Origin: Campylobacterales bacterium | Lineage (GTDB): Bacteria > Campylobacterota > Campylobacteria > Campylobacterales > Sulfurimonadaceae | Length of the DNA stretch: 64,000 nucleotides | Direction of reading: 5' to 3' | Assembly: GCA_026390075.1 (NCBI GenBank) | Contig: JAPLGP010000033.1 | Span: forward strand, 1-64,000 | Shown here: one piece after another, positions 44,624 to 53,698 of the stretch | How the letters are laid out: every line of letters starts with the position of its first letter | Numbering within the stretch: position 1 is the first letter of the stretch | Position numbers and translations under genes: made by a program | The notes under the pieces: generated by a model | What the model was told of the DNA's origin: nothing | What the model saw: the letters and a program-made list of their open reading frames with translations, nothing else | The model's database searches: none

Positions 44624-45055
44624 ATGCAAGTAAAATTTGAGTTTGTTATCTATAATGAGGCTCTTGATAAATTTGAACAAGATGGCAATGTACATCTTTT
44701 TGAGTTGGACGATGAACAAACACAAACCTATAATCTTTTAAAAAATACAGATTTATATTTGTATAATTGGTTCAAAGAGTCTGCATTTTTTTTAAATTGG
44801 ATAAAAGAAGAGGTATATCCTCAAAGTATAGGCAAAAAGATAGCAATTAGTGAAATAAATGATATTAGCTTTATAAGATTTTATTTTTTTAAAGTCACCA
44901 GCGGCGATATCCATTATGAGTATTTCAAGAAGCTTTTCAATATTTTTCATGAGTTGAATTGGCAGGAAAGAGAAGAATTTGGTGAAGAGATTTTAAAGCA
45001 CCTTATGGTTAAGCGACAAGAACTTATAATCGAGCTAAAAAAAGATGTTATTTAA
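44624..45055 (+). CDS. Hypothetical protein
   Basis: 143 residues, acidic and aromatic-rich ('TQTYNLLKNTDLYLYNWFKESAFFLNWIKEEVYP'), no signal or membrane segment. I do not recognise it. It lies alone between the SQR gene and a small membrane protein gene. The weak ribosome site (CAGGATTT) and codon use like its neighbours support a real gene. Confidence 0.5.
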   Translation: MQVKFEFVIYNEALDKFEQDGNVHLFELDDEQTQTYNLLKNTDLYLYNWFKESAFFLNWIKEEVYPQSIGKKIAISEINDISFIRFYFFKVTSGDIHYEYFKKLFNIFHELNWQEREEFGEEILKHLMVKRQELIIELKKDVI

Positions 45056-45258
45056 GGTGAAGGTGGAGTGATTTTCAACTTAATGAAAATAATTTAAAAA
45101 CCTCTAAGTAGAAATTTTATTTTTAAATCTCTATTACGAGTACTAAACAAATAGCTTGTTTTTCTGCCCTATAATTAATGTCAACGCGTACTAAACTCAA
45201 TTGCATAATCAAATATAACATAAGATAAAACTACAAGAACAACATAAAAGAAGGCAAA

Positions 45259-45504
45259 ATGGTAGAAAAATTTAAACTTATAATAAAAAAAGAGATTCTT
45301 ATTTATTTGTTTACACTCTTGGCATTGGCACTGATAATGCATAGTGACTTATTGAGTGATCCATTTTTAAGGTTGCAAAATATATATGAAAAAGGAAACT
45401 TTACTCATCCTTTTTTGTACTCTTTTGTCATCTATAGCACAATTTTAATTCTTAGAAAAACTATAGATTTTATAATAGGCATATTTGAAAAAAAAACTCA
45501 TTAA
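45259..45504 (+). CDS. Small two-helix membrane protein
   Basis: 81 residues, two predicted membrane helices (about 13-29 and 50-72) separated by a short loop, basic N and C termini. Preceded by AGAAGG. No family recognised. 200 bases on its left hold no gene. Confidence 0.45.
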   Translation: MVEKFKLIIKKEILIYLFTLLALALIMHSDLLSDPFLRLQNIYEKGNFTHPFLYSFVIYSTILILRKTIDFIIGIFEKKTH

Positions 45505-45604
45505 ACTTCTCTTAAAATTCATATGTAGAACTCTTACTTTTCCATAAAAGCCATTACTTATAGTGGTTTTAAACTCCTCTGAGTTTAGCGAAATAGTCGT
45601 TAAT

Positions 45605-45718
45605 ATGCAAATTATAACATTAGACTTACCTCATTCTTTTATCATAGCCCTAATGTATGGAATATCTATACCAATAATTTTTGCTACTTTTTTGATTGTT
45701 TTTTATTTATTGGTTTAG
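45605..45718 (+). CDS. Possible 37-residue single-helix membrane peptide
   Basis: ATG at 45605, TAG at 45716. The residues after 'MQIITLDLPHSF' are almost all hydrophobic ('YGISIPIIFATFLIVFYLLV'), as in small subunits of respiratory complexes or toxins. No clear ribosome site, so it may be chance or a remnant. Confidence 0.25.
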   Translation: MQIITLDLPHSFIIALMYGISIPIIFATFLIVFYLLV

Positions 45719-45766
45719 TAAAAGTATAAAGTAAATTGGATAATTACTATCTAATTTGTTATAAGA

Positions 45767-45838
45767 AAAAATGATTATTTAAGCACCAGAAATTTTCATT
45801 AAGACAAAAATGATTATTTAAGCACCAGAAATTTTCAT
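45767..45838. repeat. 33-base direct repeat, two copies
   Basis: Copies at 45767-45799 and 45806-45838 are identical, separated by six bases (TAAGAC), giving a 39-base period. Each contains GATTATTTAAGCACCAGAAA. No open frame covers them. Closely repeated ends of this kind occur at the termini of IS21-type elements, but no transposase is nearby. Confidence 0.85.
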
Positions 45839-45997
45839 CGCGTCTATTTATTCATTGCGCCTTTTAAGTTATTAAAAAACACTATGATACCTAGTTTTAG
45901 TTTTAAAAAGCATGTACCAATTAGTAACATATTTGTCTCAAATCCCTTTATATATTATTATTTTTAAAACAGCACTTAATATTTATTGTAAAAAGGG

Positions 45998-46003
45998 TAT
46001 AAT
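45998..46003 (+). promoter_or_regulatory. Candidate -10 element for the sox operon
   Basis: TATAAT preceded by GGG, 80 bases upstream of the soxC start, with A/T-rich upstream sequence and T-rich sequence after. No convincing -35. It likely drives soxC to the second DUF302 gene, as gaps inside that run are short. Confidence 0.45.
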
Positions 46004-46083
46004 TTTTTTCGTGCCAACTTTGTGATAAAAATATCCAGAGTTAAAAAATTGAAAAAAAATAAGTAAATTACAAAGGAGAAGAT

Positions 46084-47388
46084 GTGGATAAAATATCCAA
46101 AATAGAAGAATTAAACTCTCTTAGCAGAAGAGATTTTTTTAAGAAAACTGCATCTGTGAGTGCTGTTGCTGCTGCGGCTATTTTGTCGCCAAGCTCGTTA
46201 TTTGCAGATGATGAAAATATCGTACACCATACGCAATGGGGAACTACTTTAGGAAATGAACTAAATGAGAATCCCTATGGATTACCATCAAAATATGAGC
46301 ATAATGTTGTAAGAAGAACATCAAGTCTTATGTCATCTGCTGGGGATATGCATGCTGCGGTATCTATGACGCCACTTCATGAACTTAAAGGTATAATTAC
46401 CCCTAATGGTTTACATTTTACTCGAACACACAATGGTATAGCTCAGATTGATCCAAACAAGTATAGACTAATGATTCATGGACTTGTAGATAAGCCAATA
46501 GTTCTTACTTTGGAACAGTTGAAGAGATATCCAAGCGAAAGTAGAATTCACTTTTTAGAATGTCCTTCAAATGGAGCTGGCGAGTGGAAAGGTCCACAGT
46601 TCAATTCTTTGCAATTTTTAAAAGGAATGATGAGCGCTTCAGAGTGGACAGGAGTTCGTCTGAAGACTATTCTTGATGAGCTTGGTCTTAAGCCAACGGC
46701 TAAATGGATGCTGGCAGAGGGTAGTGATGGTTCTGAGATGGGAAGGAGTGTTCCCGTTGAGAAAGTTTTAGACGACGCTATGATAGTTTGGGGACAAAAT
46801 GGTGAAGCTCTTCGTCCAGAGCAAGGTTATCCAGTTCGTTTATTACTTCCAGGTTGGGAAGCAAATCTTTGTGTTAAATGGCTAAAAAGACTGGAATTCA
46901 GTGATAAGCCATGGTATGCGAAAGAAGAGACCTCTAAATATACTGCTTTAACGGCAAGTGGAAGAGCGATACAACACTTTTATGCACTCGAAGTAAACTC
47001 TGTTATTACATCACCTTGTCCTGAAAGACCGTGGAGTGATCTTATAGGAGGTGAATTGGTTGAAATTGAAGGTTTAGCATGGAGTGGTCATGGAACGATT
47101 ACAAATGTTGACATTAGTTTAGATGGTGGAAAAAACTGGGTTGAAGCAAAACTAAAAGGTTTAGTTCTTCCAAAATCTTGGACCAGATTCTCTTATATGC
47201 ATAAATATGTAAAAGAACCATTGTTGCTTCAAAGCCGTGCTGTTGATGATAGTAAAAATGTTCAGCCAACAGTAAATCAAGAAAAAGCAGTTATGGGTGT
47301 TGAGGGCGTTTATCACAGAAACTCAATTTGTACTTGGGAAGTTACTTTAAAAGGGGAGGTGAATAATGTTCAAGTTAGATCTATATAA
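46084..47388 (+). CDS. soxC: SoxC sulfane dehydrogenase molybdopterin subunit
   Basis: 434 residues from GTG after AAAGGAGA. The Tat signal 'LSRRDFFKKTASVSAVAAAAIL' is at 13-34. The sulfite oxidase-type Mo-pterin domain has Cys160 in 'IHFLECPSNGAGEWKG' as the molybdenum ligand, 'VWGQNGEALRPEQGYPVRLLLPGWEANLCVKWL', and a C-terminal dimerisation domain. With SoxD it oxidises SoxY-bound sulfane sulfur by six electrons. It overlaps soxD by 23 bases. moaC and mobA lie 8-9 kb downstream. Confidence 0.93.
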   Translation: MDKISKIEELNSLSRRDFFKKTASVSAVAAAAILSPSSLFADDENIVHHTQWGTTLGNELNENPYGLPSKYEHNVVRRTSSLMSSAGDMHAAVSMTPLHELKGIITPNGLHFTRTHNGIAQIDPNKYRLMIHGLVDKPIVLTLEQLKRYPSESRIHFLECPSNGAGEWKGPQFNSLQFLKGMMSASEWTGVRLKTILDELGLKPTAKWMLAEGSDGSEMGRSVPVEKVLDDAMIVWGQNGEALRPEQGYPVRLLLPGWEANLCVKWLKRLEFSDKPWYAKEETSKYTALTASGRAIQHFYALEVNSVITSPCPERPWSDLIGGELVEIEGLAWSGHGTITNVDISLDGGKNWVEAKLKGLVLPKSWTRFSYMHKYVKEPLLLQSRAVDDSKNVQPTVNQEKAVMGVEGVYHRNSICTWEVTLKGEVNNVQVRSI

Positions 47389-48541
47389 GTTAATAACAAC
47401 AAGTGTTGCTTTGGTGTTAAGCTCAACTCTTCTTTATGGGGGAAGCGACACAAGTACTCTTCCTGGAAAATATATTTCCAAGATGGGAGCTGTTGACGGG
47501 GGTGTTATATATCCAAGAAAAAATGGTACTTACGCTGCTTATCGTTATAATGAACAAAGCACTAAAGGTGTAAATTTTGGTCGAATCCCAACTGCTAATG
47601 AATTGAAAGCTTGGGATGTAGATATAATGCCAGATGGTACTGGTTTACCTGAAGGTGAAGGTTCAGTTTCAGATGGTGATGAGCTTTACGAAAAGCAGTG
47701 TGCTTCTTGTCATGGTGAGTTTGGTGCTGGTGGTCATGGTTATCCAACATTAACAGGCGGAAATCAAGAAAAATTGCCAAATGGAGTGATTAAAACTCTT
47801 ACTAATCAAAGAATAGAACCAGGGATGGAAGCTCCAAAAAGAACCATTGGTACATACTGGCCAAAGGCTACTACACTTATTTGGTATATTAGAGATGCTA
47901 TGCCATATGCACATCCAAAAAGCTTAACAAACAATGATATATATGCCATTACTGCATACTTGCTAGCACAAGATAATATTGTTATTGATGGCAAAAAAAT
48001 GGATAGTGAGTATGTATTAAATAAAGAAAAATTAATGAAGATAAAAATGCCTAATGAAAATGGCTTTTATCCAAATATAGACGGTCCAGATGGAGTTGAG
48101 AATGTAAGAAAATTCTTTTCTGATCGTGCTAAAAATATTGGTGCTGGTACGCGTTGTATGAAAGATTGTAAAGATCTAAGTGCTACGGGAAAAGAACCTA
48201 CGATAATGAAAATAGACAATGAAATCACAGATGTTGTACCTCCATACACAACAGTTAGAGATTTGCCACCTGAAGTGGAAAACAAGCTTGTATCAAAAGC
48301 TGAAAAAATGTATAATGACGCATGTAAGCTTTGCCACAGTAGCGATAAAATGGGTGCTCCAGTGATTGGAGATATAGAAGCATGGAACAAAGTTACACAA
48401 AAAGGTTTTGACAAGGTTGTGCATAATGCAATCGATGGTGTAGGCGGAATGCCTCCTAAGGGTGGCTTTGAAAACTTTACAAACAGTGAAGTTCAAATGA
48501 TAGTTGAATTTATGATAGACTCAAGTAAGAAAAAACATTAA
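47366..48541 (+). CDS. soxD: SoxD diheme cytochrome c subunit
   Basis: 391 residues, signal peptide at the N terminus. Two CxxCH motifs: C112-A-S-C115-H116 and C320-K-L-C323-H324, one per cytochrome domain, as in SoxD. The intervening region has two further Cys ('CMKDC', 264 and 268) that may form a disulfide. It accepts electrons from SoxC and passes them to soluble cytochromes. Confidence 0.9.
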   Translation: MFKLDLYKLITTSVALVLSSTLLYGGSDTSTLPGKYISKMGAVDGGVIYPRKNGTYAAYRYNEQSTKGVNFGRIPTANELKAWDVDIMPDGTGLPEGEGSVSDGDELYEKQCASCHGEFGAGGHGYPTLTGGNQEKLPNGVIKTLTNQRIEPGMEAPKRTIGTYWPKATTLIWYIRDAMPYAHPKSLTNNDIYAITAYLLAQDNIVIDGKKMDSEYVLNKEKLMKIKMPNENGFYPNIDGPDGVENVRKFFSDRAKNIGAGTRCMKDCKDLSATGKEPTIMKIDNEITDVVPPYTTVRDLPPEVENKLVSKAEKMYNDACKLCHSSDKMGAPVIGDIEAWNKVTQKGFDKVVHNAIDGVGGMPPKGGFENFTNSEVQMIVEFMIDSSKKKH

Positions 48542-48557
48542 ATATAAGGAAAATAAA

Positions 48558-49016
48558 ATGGATAGAAGAAAATTTATAGGCGTAAGTGTTGCAGCAGTTG
48601 CTGCACTTATTGCCCCAGTAACGGATTTAAAAGCGGTAGACTTTAGAGCTACTACACCAAAAGCATTTGCTGCAGAACATGTTCCTGAAGCAATTAAAGA
48701 AATGTTTGGCACAGGTGGATTGAAACAGACTGATAAAATCAAATTTACAGCACCAAAACTTGCTGAAAACGGTGGATCAATTCCAGTTACTATTGAGAGT
48801 GATTTAGACCTTGAGTCTATTGCAATCTTTCAAGATGCAAATCCAAGAAGTACCACAGCGGTATTTACTGTGCCAAGTGGTGCGATTATCAATTATGAGT
48901 TTAGAATAAAATTGAGAAAAACAGCAGTAGTTACAATCGTAGCTAAAGGAAGAGATGGTGTATTATATACAACATCTAAAGAGATAGATGTTTCAATTGG
49001 CGGATGTGGTGGTTGA
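48558..49016 (+). CDS. soxY: SoxY sulfur carrier protein
   Basis: 152 residues. The Tat-like start 'MDRRKFIGVSVAAVAALIAP' and the carrier tail Gly-Gly-Cys-Gly-Gly at residues 148-152 (the swinging arm whose Cys holds the substrate) are decisive. It works as a heterodimer with SoxZ, encoded next. Pairing with soxCD rather than soxXA/soxB suggests it belongs to the second sox locus typical of Sulfurimonas-like bacteria. Confidence 0.95.
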   Translation: MDRRKFIGVSVAAVAALIAPVTDLKAVDFRATTPKAFAAEHVPEAIKEMFGTGGLKQTDKIKFTAPKLAENGGSIPVTIESDLDLESIAIFQDANPRSTTAVFTVPSGAIINYEFRIKLRKTAVVTIVAKGRDGVLYTTSKEIDVSIGGCGG

Positions 49017-49075
49017 TTTATCTCCACCAATAACAATACAAAATAAAAAAATAAAATAAAATAAAAGGTAATAAA

Positions 49076-49375
49076 ATGGCAAACATGAAAATTAAAGCAA
49101 AAGAAAAAGATGGCATTGTAGGCGTAAAAGCAATGTTTACAAGTGTGATGGCAGATAAAGAAGAAGCAGAGAAAAAGAAAATAGTGTCAGAGTACATTGC
49201 TCAAATCATTGCAAAAAACAATGGAGTTGTGGTGTTTGAAGTAACAGCTAGTGGATTTATGTCTGAAAACCCTCTTTTTAAGTTTTCATATAAAGGCAAA
49301 GTAGGCGATACCCTAGAAATAACAACAACGGATAACAGTGGAAAAACAGAGACGGGTACAGAAAAAGTTAGTTAA
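49076..49375 (+). CDS. soxZ: SoxZ sulfur carrier partner
   Basis: 99 residues, no signal peptide, so exported bound to SoxY by the Tat route. 'MANMKIKAKEKDGIVGVKAMFTSVM' and 'NPLFKFSYKGKVGDTLEITTTDNSG' match SoxZ. Ribosome site AAAAGGTAAT precedes the ATG. Length is normal. Confidence 0.93.
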   Translation: MANMKIKAKEKDGIVGVKAMFTSVMADKEEAEKKKIVSEYIAQIIAKNNGVVVFEVTASGFMSENPLFKFSYKGKVGDTLEITTTDNSGKTETGTEKVS

Positions 49376-49383
49376 GGATATTT

Positions 49384-50424
49384 ATGAAAATTAAATTAAT
49401 TGTTTTATTCTCAATAGTGGCATTTGTTTTGTCAATGCCATTTATCTTTAATAAAAGTGTTAAAATTACAGATGCGCATAAACTTGATGCTGATAATAAT
49501 TTTATACTTTATGAATGGGTACAGCCACGTGAAAGCATGGCTCCAGATTGGGACTATAACTTAAAGCCAGTAAAAGTGAGTGATAGAGTCTGGTGTTTCT
49601 TCGGTGCATTAGAAATGCCAACAAAAGAAAATGCTGGGGATATGTCGAACAGTTGTTACATTAAAGGTGATGATAGTTGGATAGCTTGGGATAGTGGTCC
49701 TTCATATAATTTTGCACAACAAGCTTATGCAGCTATGAGTAAAATTGCAAATCTTCCTGTTAAGACAGTTATAGTTAGTCATGAGCATGATGATCACTGG
49801 TTAGGAAATAACTATTATAAACAAGTTCATGGTGCTGAAATCATAGGGCCAGAATCTGTAAATGTTAACTATCACAAGGGTGATCAAACGAGAATGGTTA
49901 AAACTTTGTATCAAGATGCTATTAGAAAAACAGAACTAGTACCTGTTGATAAGTCATTTAAAGATACAACAAAATTTACTATCTCTGGTGTAAATATGGA
50001 ATATGTTCGTGTTGGATATGCACACTCTGAAGAAGATTGGTTCCTGTATTTGCCAAATGATAAAGTTGTTTTAGTTGCGGATGTAGTTATGAATGGAAGA
50101 GTTACTTCAAATAGAGATGGTATAGTTATTGGTCAAATTGAAGCACTTAAAGCGATAAAATCTAGAGATTGGAATCACTTAGTACCAGGTCATGGTTTTA
50201 TTACAGATAAAACAGCTGCTGATGAATCTATTCAATATTTTGATCTGACTAAAAAAAGAGTTTTACAAGCTGTTGAAGATGGTGTGACAGCAGATGATAT
50301 TACAAAAACTGTTACTCTTGAAGAGTTTAGAGAAAAAAGTTTATATTACCTTCTTAGTCCACAAAATGTATTTAGAGCTTATGAAGAGCTGGAAATGTAT
50401 AACGGCGATGAAGATACCAAATAA
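49384..50424 (+). CDS. MBL-fold metallo-hydrolase (SoxH/quinoprotein relay-like)
   Basis: 346 residues, N-terminal signal/anchor helix. The metallo-beta-lactamase metal motif H133-E-H135-D-D137-H138 in 'VSHEHDDHWLGN', followed by 'YAHSEEDWFLYLPNDKVVLVADVV' and 'HLVPGHG'. In sox clusters such periplasmic proteins (SoxH, or relatives with persulfide dioxygenase or thioesterase folds) have unproven roles. It begins 8 bases after soxZ and is clearly in the operon. Confidence 0.82.
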   Translation: MKIKLIVLFSIVAFVLSMPFIFNKSVKITDAHKLDADNNFILYEWVQPRESMAPDWDYNLKPVKVSDRVWCFFGALEMPTKENAGDMSNSCYIKGDDSWIAWDSGPSYNFAQQAYAAMSKIANLPVKTVIVSHEHDDHWLGNNYYKQVHGAEIIGPESVNVNYHKGDQTRMVKTLYQDAIRKTELVPVDKSFKDTTKFTISGVNMEYVRVGYAHSEEDWFLYLPNDKVVLVADVVMNGRVTSNRDGIVIGQIEALKAIKSRDWNHLVPGHGFITDKTAADESIQYFDLTKKRVLQAVEDGVTADDITKTVTLEEFREKSLYYLLSPQNVFRAYEELEMYNGDEDTK

Positions 50425-50447
50425 AAATCATAATCTTTAAACTTAAG

Positions 50448-50897
50448 ATGATTAAAATTTTTATTTTATTGGTTTTTGTTTTCAGCATTAGTTATGCTGA
50501 AAATATTAAAATAGATGCAATTTTTAGCGAAGCAAAGAAATCTCATAAGCATGTGTTGATTTTTTTGCATAAGCCTAATTGTGGATATTGTGAGAGAATG
50601 ATTGATTTCACACTTGAAAATGAAAAAGTATCACTCAAAATAAAAAAAGACTTTATTTTTGTTGATATTAATATCGCAGATGCTGGAAAAGTTAGTTTTA
50701 AAAACTTTAAAGGAAGCAAACGAGACTTTGCAAAATTTTTAGGTTATGATTTTTACCCTAGCACAATATTTATAAGCAGCAATAAAGAAGTAGTATATTC
50801 ACAGCCAGGATATCAAGATGAAGATAAATATTTTAAGATTCTAAGTTATGTAGGCAGTTATTCTTATGAAGAGATGAGTATAGAAGAGTTTAAATAA
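50448..50897 (+). CDS. Periplasmic thioredoxin-like protein (SoxW/SoxS-like)
   Basis: 149 residues. Signal peptide 'KIFILLVFVFSISYAENI', and active site C45-G-Y-C48 in 'LHKPNCGYCERM'. The thioredoxin fold continues with cis-Pro in 'FYPSTIFI'. Sox clusters often carry SoxS or SoxW, which reduce and reactivate SoxY Cys. It follows the hydrolase by 23 bases. Confidence 0.82.
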   Translation: MIKIFILLVFVFSISYAENIKIDAIFSEAKKSHKHVLIFLHKPNCGYCERMIDFTLENEKVSLKIKKDFIFVDINIADAGKVSFKNFKGSKRDFAKFLGYDFYPSTIFISSNKEVVYSQPGYQDEDKYFKILSYVGSYSYEEMSIEEFK

Positions 50898-50909
50898 GTA
50901 AGGGTTTAT

Positions 50910-51344
50910 ATGTTAATAGTTGGAAAAGTTTTAGAGCTGTTTTATTCTTCAAATGATGGAAGAATAAACACAACAGAATTAGCTCTTGATAATAAGGGTG
51001 TTATTAAAGATAAATATTACAATAAAAATTTACAAAGATCAGTTTTGATAACTTCTCTGGATAGTTATAATTTGGCTAAGCAACATGGCATAAATGCGCC
51101 ATACAGCTCATTAGGTGAAAATATACTAATAGATTACAATCCATATTATTTAAAACCAGGTGCAAAAGTTATGATAGGTGAGCTTGTACTAGAAATTAGT
51201 CAAAATTGTACGCTTTGCGAAAGTCTTGCAAAGGTAGATGAAAAATTACCAAAAATACTTAAAGATGATAGAGGAATTTTTGCAAAGGTAATTAGCGGTG
51301 CAACTATTAAGAAAAGTGATTCTATTTATCTTTTAAATGAATAG
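50910..51344 (+). CDS. MOSC-domain protein
   Basis: 144 residues. 'GVIKDKYYNKNLQRSVLITSLDSYNLAKQHGI', 'SLGENILIDYNPYYLKPGAKVMIGELVLEISQNCTLCESLAKV' match MOSC (Moco sulfurase C-terminal-like) domains with the conserved Cys, here doubled as C-T-L-C. MOSC proteins carry sulfur or bind Mo-pterin, which suits a cluster with the Mo enzyme SoxC. No signal peptide. It overlaps the next frame by 8 bases. Confidence 0.8.
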   Translation: MLIVGKVLELFYSSNDGRINTTELALDNKGVIKDKYYNKNLQRSVLITSLDSYNLAKQHGINAPYSSLGENILIDYNPYYLKPGAKVMIGELVLEISQNCTLCESLAKVDEKLPKILKDDRGIFAKVISGATIKKSDSIYLLNE

Positions 51345-51378
51345 TAAAAGTTTTGTAATATCAAAAGAAGGAAAAGAA

Positions 51379-52317
51379 ATGAAGTTAATTATAAAGGGTT
51401 TAGTTACGATTTTTTTGCTTGTGATTGGAGTTGCCGCGAGTGCAGCACAAGATATTCAGATATATACAACTGATAATTCTGCGGGTAAAATTACTGGAGC
51501 TACAATAGAAAAAGCTTTTGCGGATGCAGGGTTTAATATCTCTGGGAACAATGATATGAATAAGGCTTTTGAATCAAAGTTTCAAAAAACAAATCATAAA
51601 ATGTATCGTCTCTTCACTCTTTATAAAAAAGACTTAGTTTTAGAATTAGTTAAAATATCTCCAAAAGCTGCACTATTCGCACCTCTAAGTATGTCTATAT
51701 ACATAAATAAAGATTCAAATGACATCTCAATTTCATCTCTATCAATAGATGGCATGGCAAAAATCACTGGTATCCCTACTGAAAATAAGCATATGATAGA
51801 GTATAGTAAACTTGTTATAGATACCCTTGCGAAAGCTCTGCCAAATGGTCACTTTGAAAAAATAACATATAAGCCGTTAGAAGCTAAGGGTGAGTTAGTA
51901 ACAACTTTCACAACAGAGATGAAAGCTCAAGGTGATGCTGTTCAAGATAAAATAGAGGGTATTCAGACTGAGCTAGAGGGTTCACTTGAAACTGTTGGAT
52001 TTGTTATAGCTGGATATAATAAACTTGGAAATGAGTTTAAAGAAGCTGGTTATGAAAAATATGATTTTTTTGATGCCTATTCTATTTGTAAACTTCCAGT
52101 TATATTTGAAGTAGCAAAAAACCATCCCGAAGCTGGTGCATTTGCTCCTTGTACTTTCTATATGTATAAAGAAAAAGGTTCTACAGTTGTAAATATGGCA
52201 TATCCATCAGTATATAACTGGATAAGCTCTTTAGCAATTGAAGATAAGCCATCTATAAAAGTACTCGAAGATGCGCAAGACCTTATGATAAAAGTAGTTA
52301 AAGAAGTAACAGAGTAA
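51379..52317 (+). CDS. Exported protein with two DUF302 domains
   Basis: 312 residues from the ATG at 51379 (MKLIIKGLV), preceded by AGAAGGAAAAG. The frame opens 14 codons earlier inside the MOSC gene but has no ribosome site. It has a signal peptide (about 1-24) and two similar ~125-residue units, each ending 'AALFAPLSMSIYIN' and 'AGAFAPCTFYMYK', the DUF302 pattern. The function of DUF302 is unknown. It occurs repeatedly with sulfur oxidation genes. Confidence 0.75.
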   Translation: MKLIIKGLVTIFLLVIGVAASAAQDIQIYTTDNSAGKITGATIEKAFADAGFNISGNNDMNKAFESKFQKTNHKMYRLFTLYKKDLVLELVKISPKAALFAPLSMSIYINKDSNDISISSLSIDGMAKITGIPTENKHMIEYSKLVIDTLAKALPNGHFEKITYKPLEAKGELVTTFTTEMKAQGDAVQDKIEGIQTELEGSLETVGFVIAGYNKLGNEFKEAGYEKYDFFDAYSICKLPVIFEVAKNHPEAGAFAPCTFYMYKEKGSTVVNMAYPSVYNWISSLAIEDKPSIKVLEDAQDLMIKVVKEVTE

Positions 52318-52337
52318 TAAAAAGAGAGGATGTCCAA

Positions 52338-53681
52338 ATGGCTATTTCAAGAAGAAAAGCTTTACAACTTTCAGGTCTATTTGTCGCAACAACTGCAGTG
52401 AGTGGATATGGCGAAGAGGACAAGATAAAGTCAGGTAATGTACCAAAAGCTAAACCAACTAATAGTGCACCGATTGCCAATGCGAAAGGTCCTAGAGTCG
52501 TTGTTGTTGGTGGTGGATGGTCTGGATTATCAATTGCGAAATATACAAAAATATTTGCTCCAAATGCTGATGTGATTCTGGTTGAGCAAAGGCATGAATT
52601 CGTTTCTTGTCCTCTGAGTAACTTATGGCTAGTAGATAAGATAAAGCTAGAGTATTTAACTCATGATTATCTTCAAGCTGCAAGAGAAAACAACTATACA
52701 TATTTTCATGCAACTGCCATTGGTTTAGATAGAGAGAATCGTCTTTTGCAGACTAGTGATGGTGATATTAGTTTTGACTATCTTGTTTTTGCACCTGGCA
52801 TTGATTATGACTACTCGCGTTGGACAAAAGATATAGCTTTTGAGACTAGATTAAGACAAGAGTATCCAGCTGGTTTTATACCTGGCTCTGAACATATTAG
52901 TCTAAGAAACAAGGTTCTAAACTTTAAAGGTGGAAACTTCATATTAACAGTTCCAAGTGGAAACTATAGGTGTCTTCCAGCGCCATATGAGAGAACTTGT
53001 CTTATTGCAGATTATTTTAAACAAAAAGGAATCAAAGCCAAAGTTATATTATTAGATGAAAATAATGCTATAACTATCAAGAAAAAAGGCTTTCAATCTG
53101 CTTTTGATGAGCTTTATAGTGATTATGTTGATTATCGTCCTAATACAGTTATCAAAAGAATTGACTTAGACAAGAAAATAGTAGAAACTGAGTTTGATGA
53201 AATTAGCTTCGAAGAAGCCGCATTTTATCCACATGTTCGAGGGGCTAAAATTTTAGAAAAAGTTGGTATAGCTAAAGATGGGCAAAATAAACTAGAAGGA
53301 AATATAAATCCTTTTACATATGAAGTAAATGGTGAAAAAGATATATATGTGACTGGAGATTCTAGACCAATGGGCTTTTCTAAGTCAGGGAATACTTCAA
53401 ACTCTGAAGGACATCATGTAGCCAAGTTAATAGCACAAAAGATTAATAGAACAGAAGAAATTAAATGGTACCCACCAACAACCACTTGTTTCTCTGCTGT
53501 TTCAATAAATCCTGAAAGGGCAATTTACATCTATACTCAATATGCTTATAACAAAACAGACGATACATTTGATTTTGCATCAACGAGTAGTAGTGAAGAC
53601 TGGAAAAAAGATGGAATTGCTAATGCAAATTCTATTTATGCTTGGGCTAATTCCTTGTATTTAGACATGTTTAGTAAATAA
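52338..53681 (+). CDS. fccB: Flavocytochrome c sulfide dehydrogenase flavoprotein (FccB/SoxF)
   Basis: 447 residues. Tat signal 'MAISRRKALQLSGLFVATTA'. FAD motif 'VVVVGGGWSGLS' at 54-65. Cys91 in 'VSCPLSN' aligns with the Cys that binds FAD covalently in FCSD. The redox pair is Cys212 ('NYRCLPAPYER') and Cys384 ('TTTCFSAV'). It oxidises sulfide and passes electrons to a cytochrome c subunit. No fccA/soxE gene adjoins it. A DUF302 gene follows by 17 bases instead. Confidence 0.88.
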   Translation: MAISRRKALQLSGLFVATTAVSGYGEEDKIKSGNVPKAKPTNSAPIANAKGPRVVVVGGGWSGLSIAKYTKIFAPNADVILVEQRHEFVSCPLSNLWLVDKIKLEYLTHDYLQAARENNYTYFHATAIGLDRENRLLQTSDGDISFDYLVFAPGIDYDYSRWTKDIAFETRLRQEYPAGFIPGSEHISLRNKVLNFKGGNFILTVPSGNYRCLPAPYERTCLIADYFKQKGIKAKVILLDENNAITIKKKGFQSAFDELYSDYVDYRPNTVIKRIDLDKKIVETEFDEISFEEAAFYPHVRGAKILEKVGIAKDGQNKLEGNINPFTYEVNGEKDIYVTGDSRPMGFSKSGNTSNSEGHHVAKLIAQKINRTEEIKWYPPTTTCFSAVSINPERAIYIYTQYAYNKTDDTFDFASTSSSEDWKKDGIANANSIYAWANSLYLDMFSK

Positions 53682-53698
53682 AATAAAAAAGGAAAAAA

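Larger units (their letters stand above)
45505..46083. other. Gene-poor interval before the sox cluster
   Basis: 579 bases holding a possible 37-codon hydrophobic open frame, a 33-base tandem repeat and the presumed sox promoter (entered separately). Nothing else is seen. The mix of a repeat and a lone small frame suggests an old insertion or deletion scar at the left edge of the sulfur cluster. Confidence 0.5.

Noticed and set aside
45767..45838. CRISPR array
   Set aside because: Only two copies with a six-base gap, far below a spacer length, and no cas gene in the window.
47595..47780. Minus-strand open frame rich in His inside soxD
   Set aside because: It is a shadow of the Asp/Glu/Gly-rich soxD codons. 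No ribosome site and no conserved pattern.
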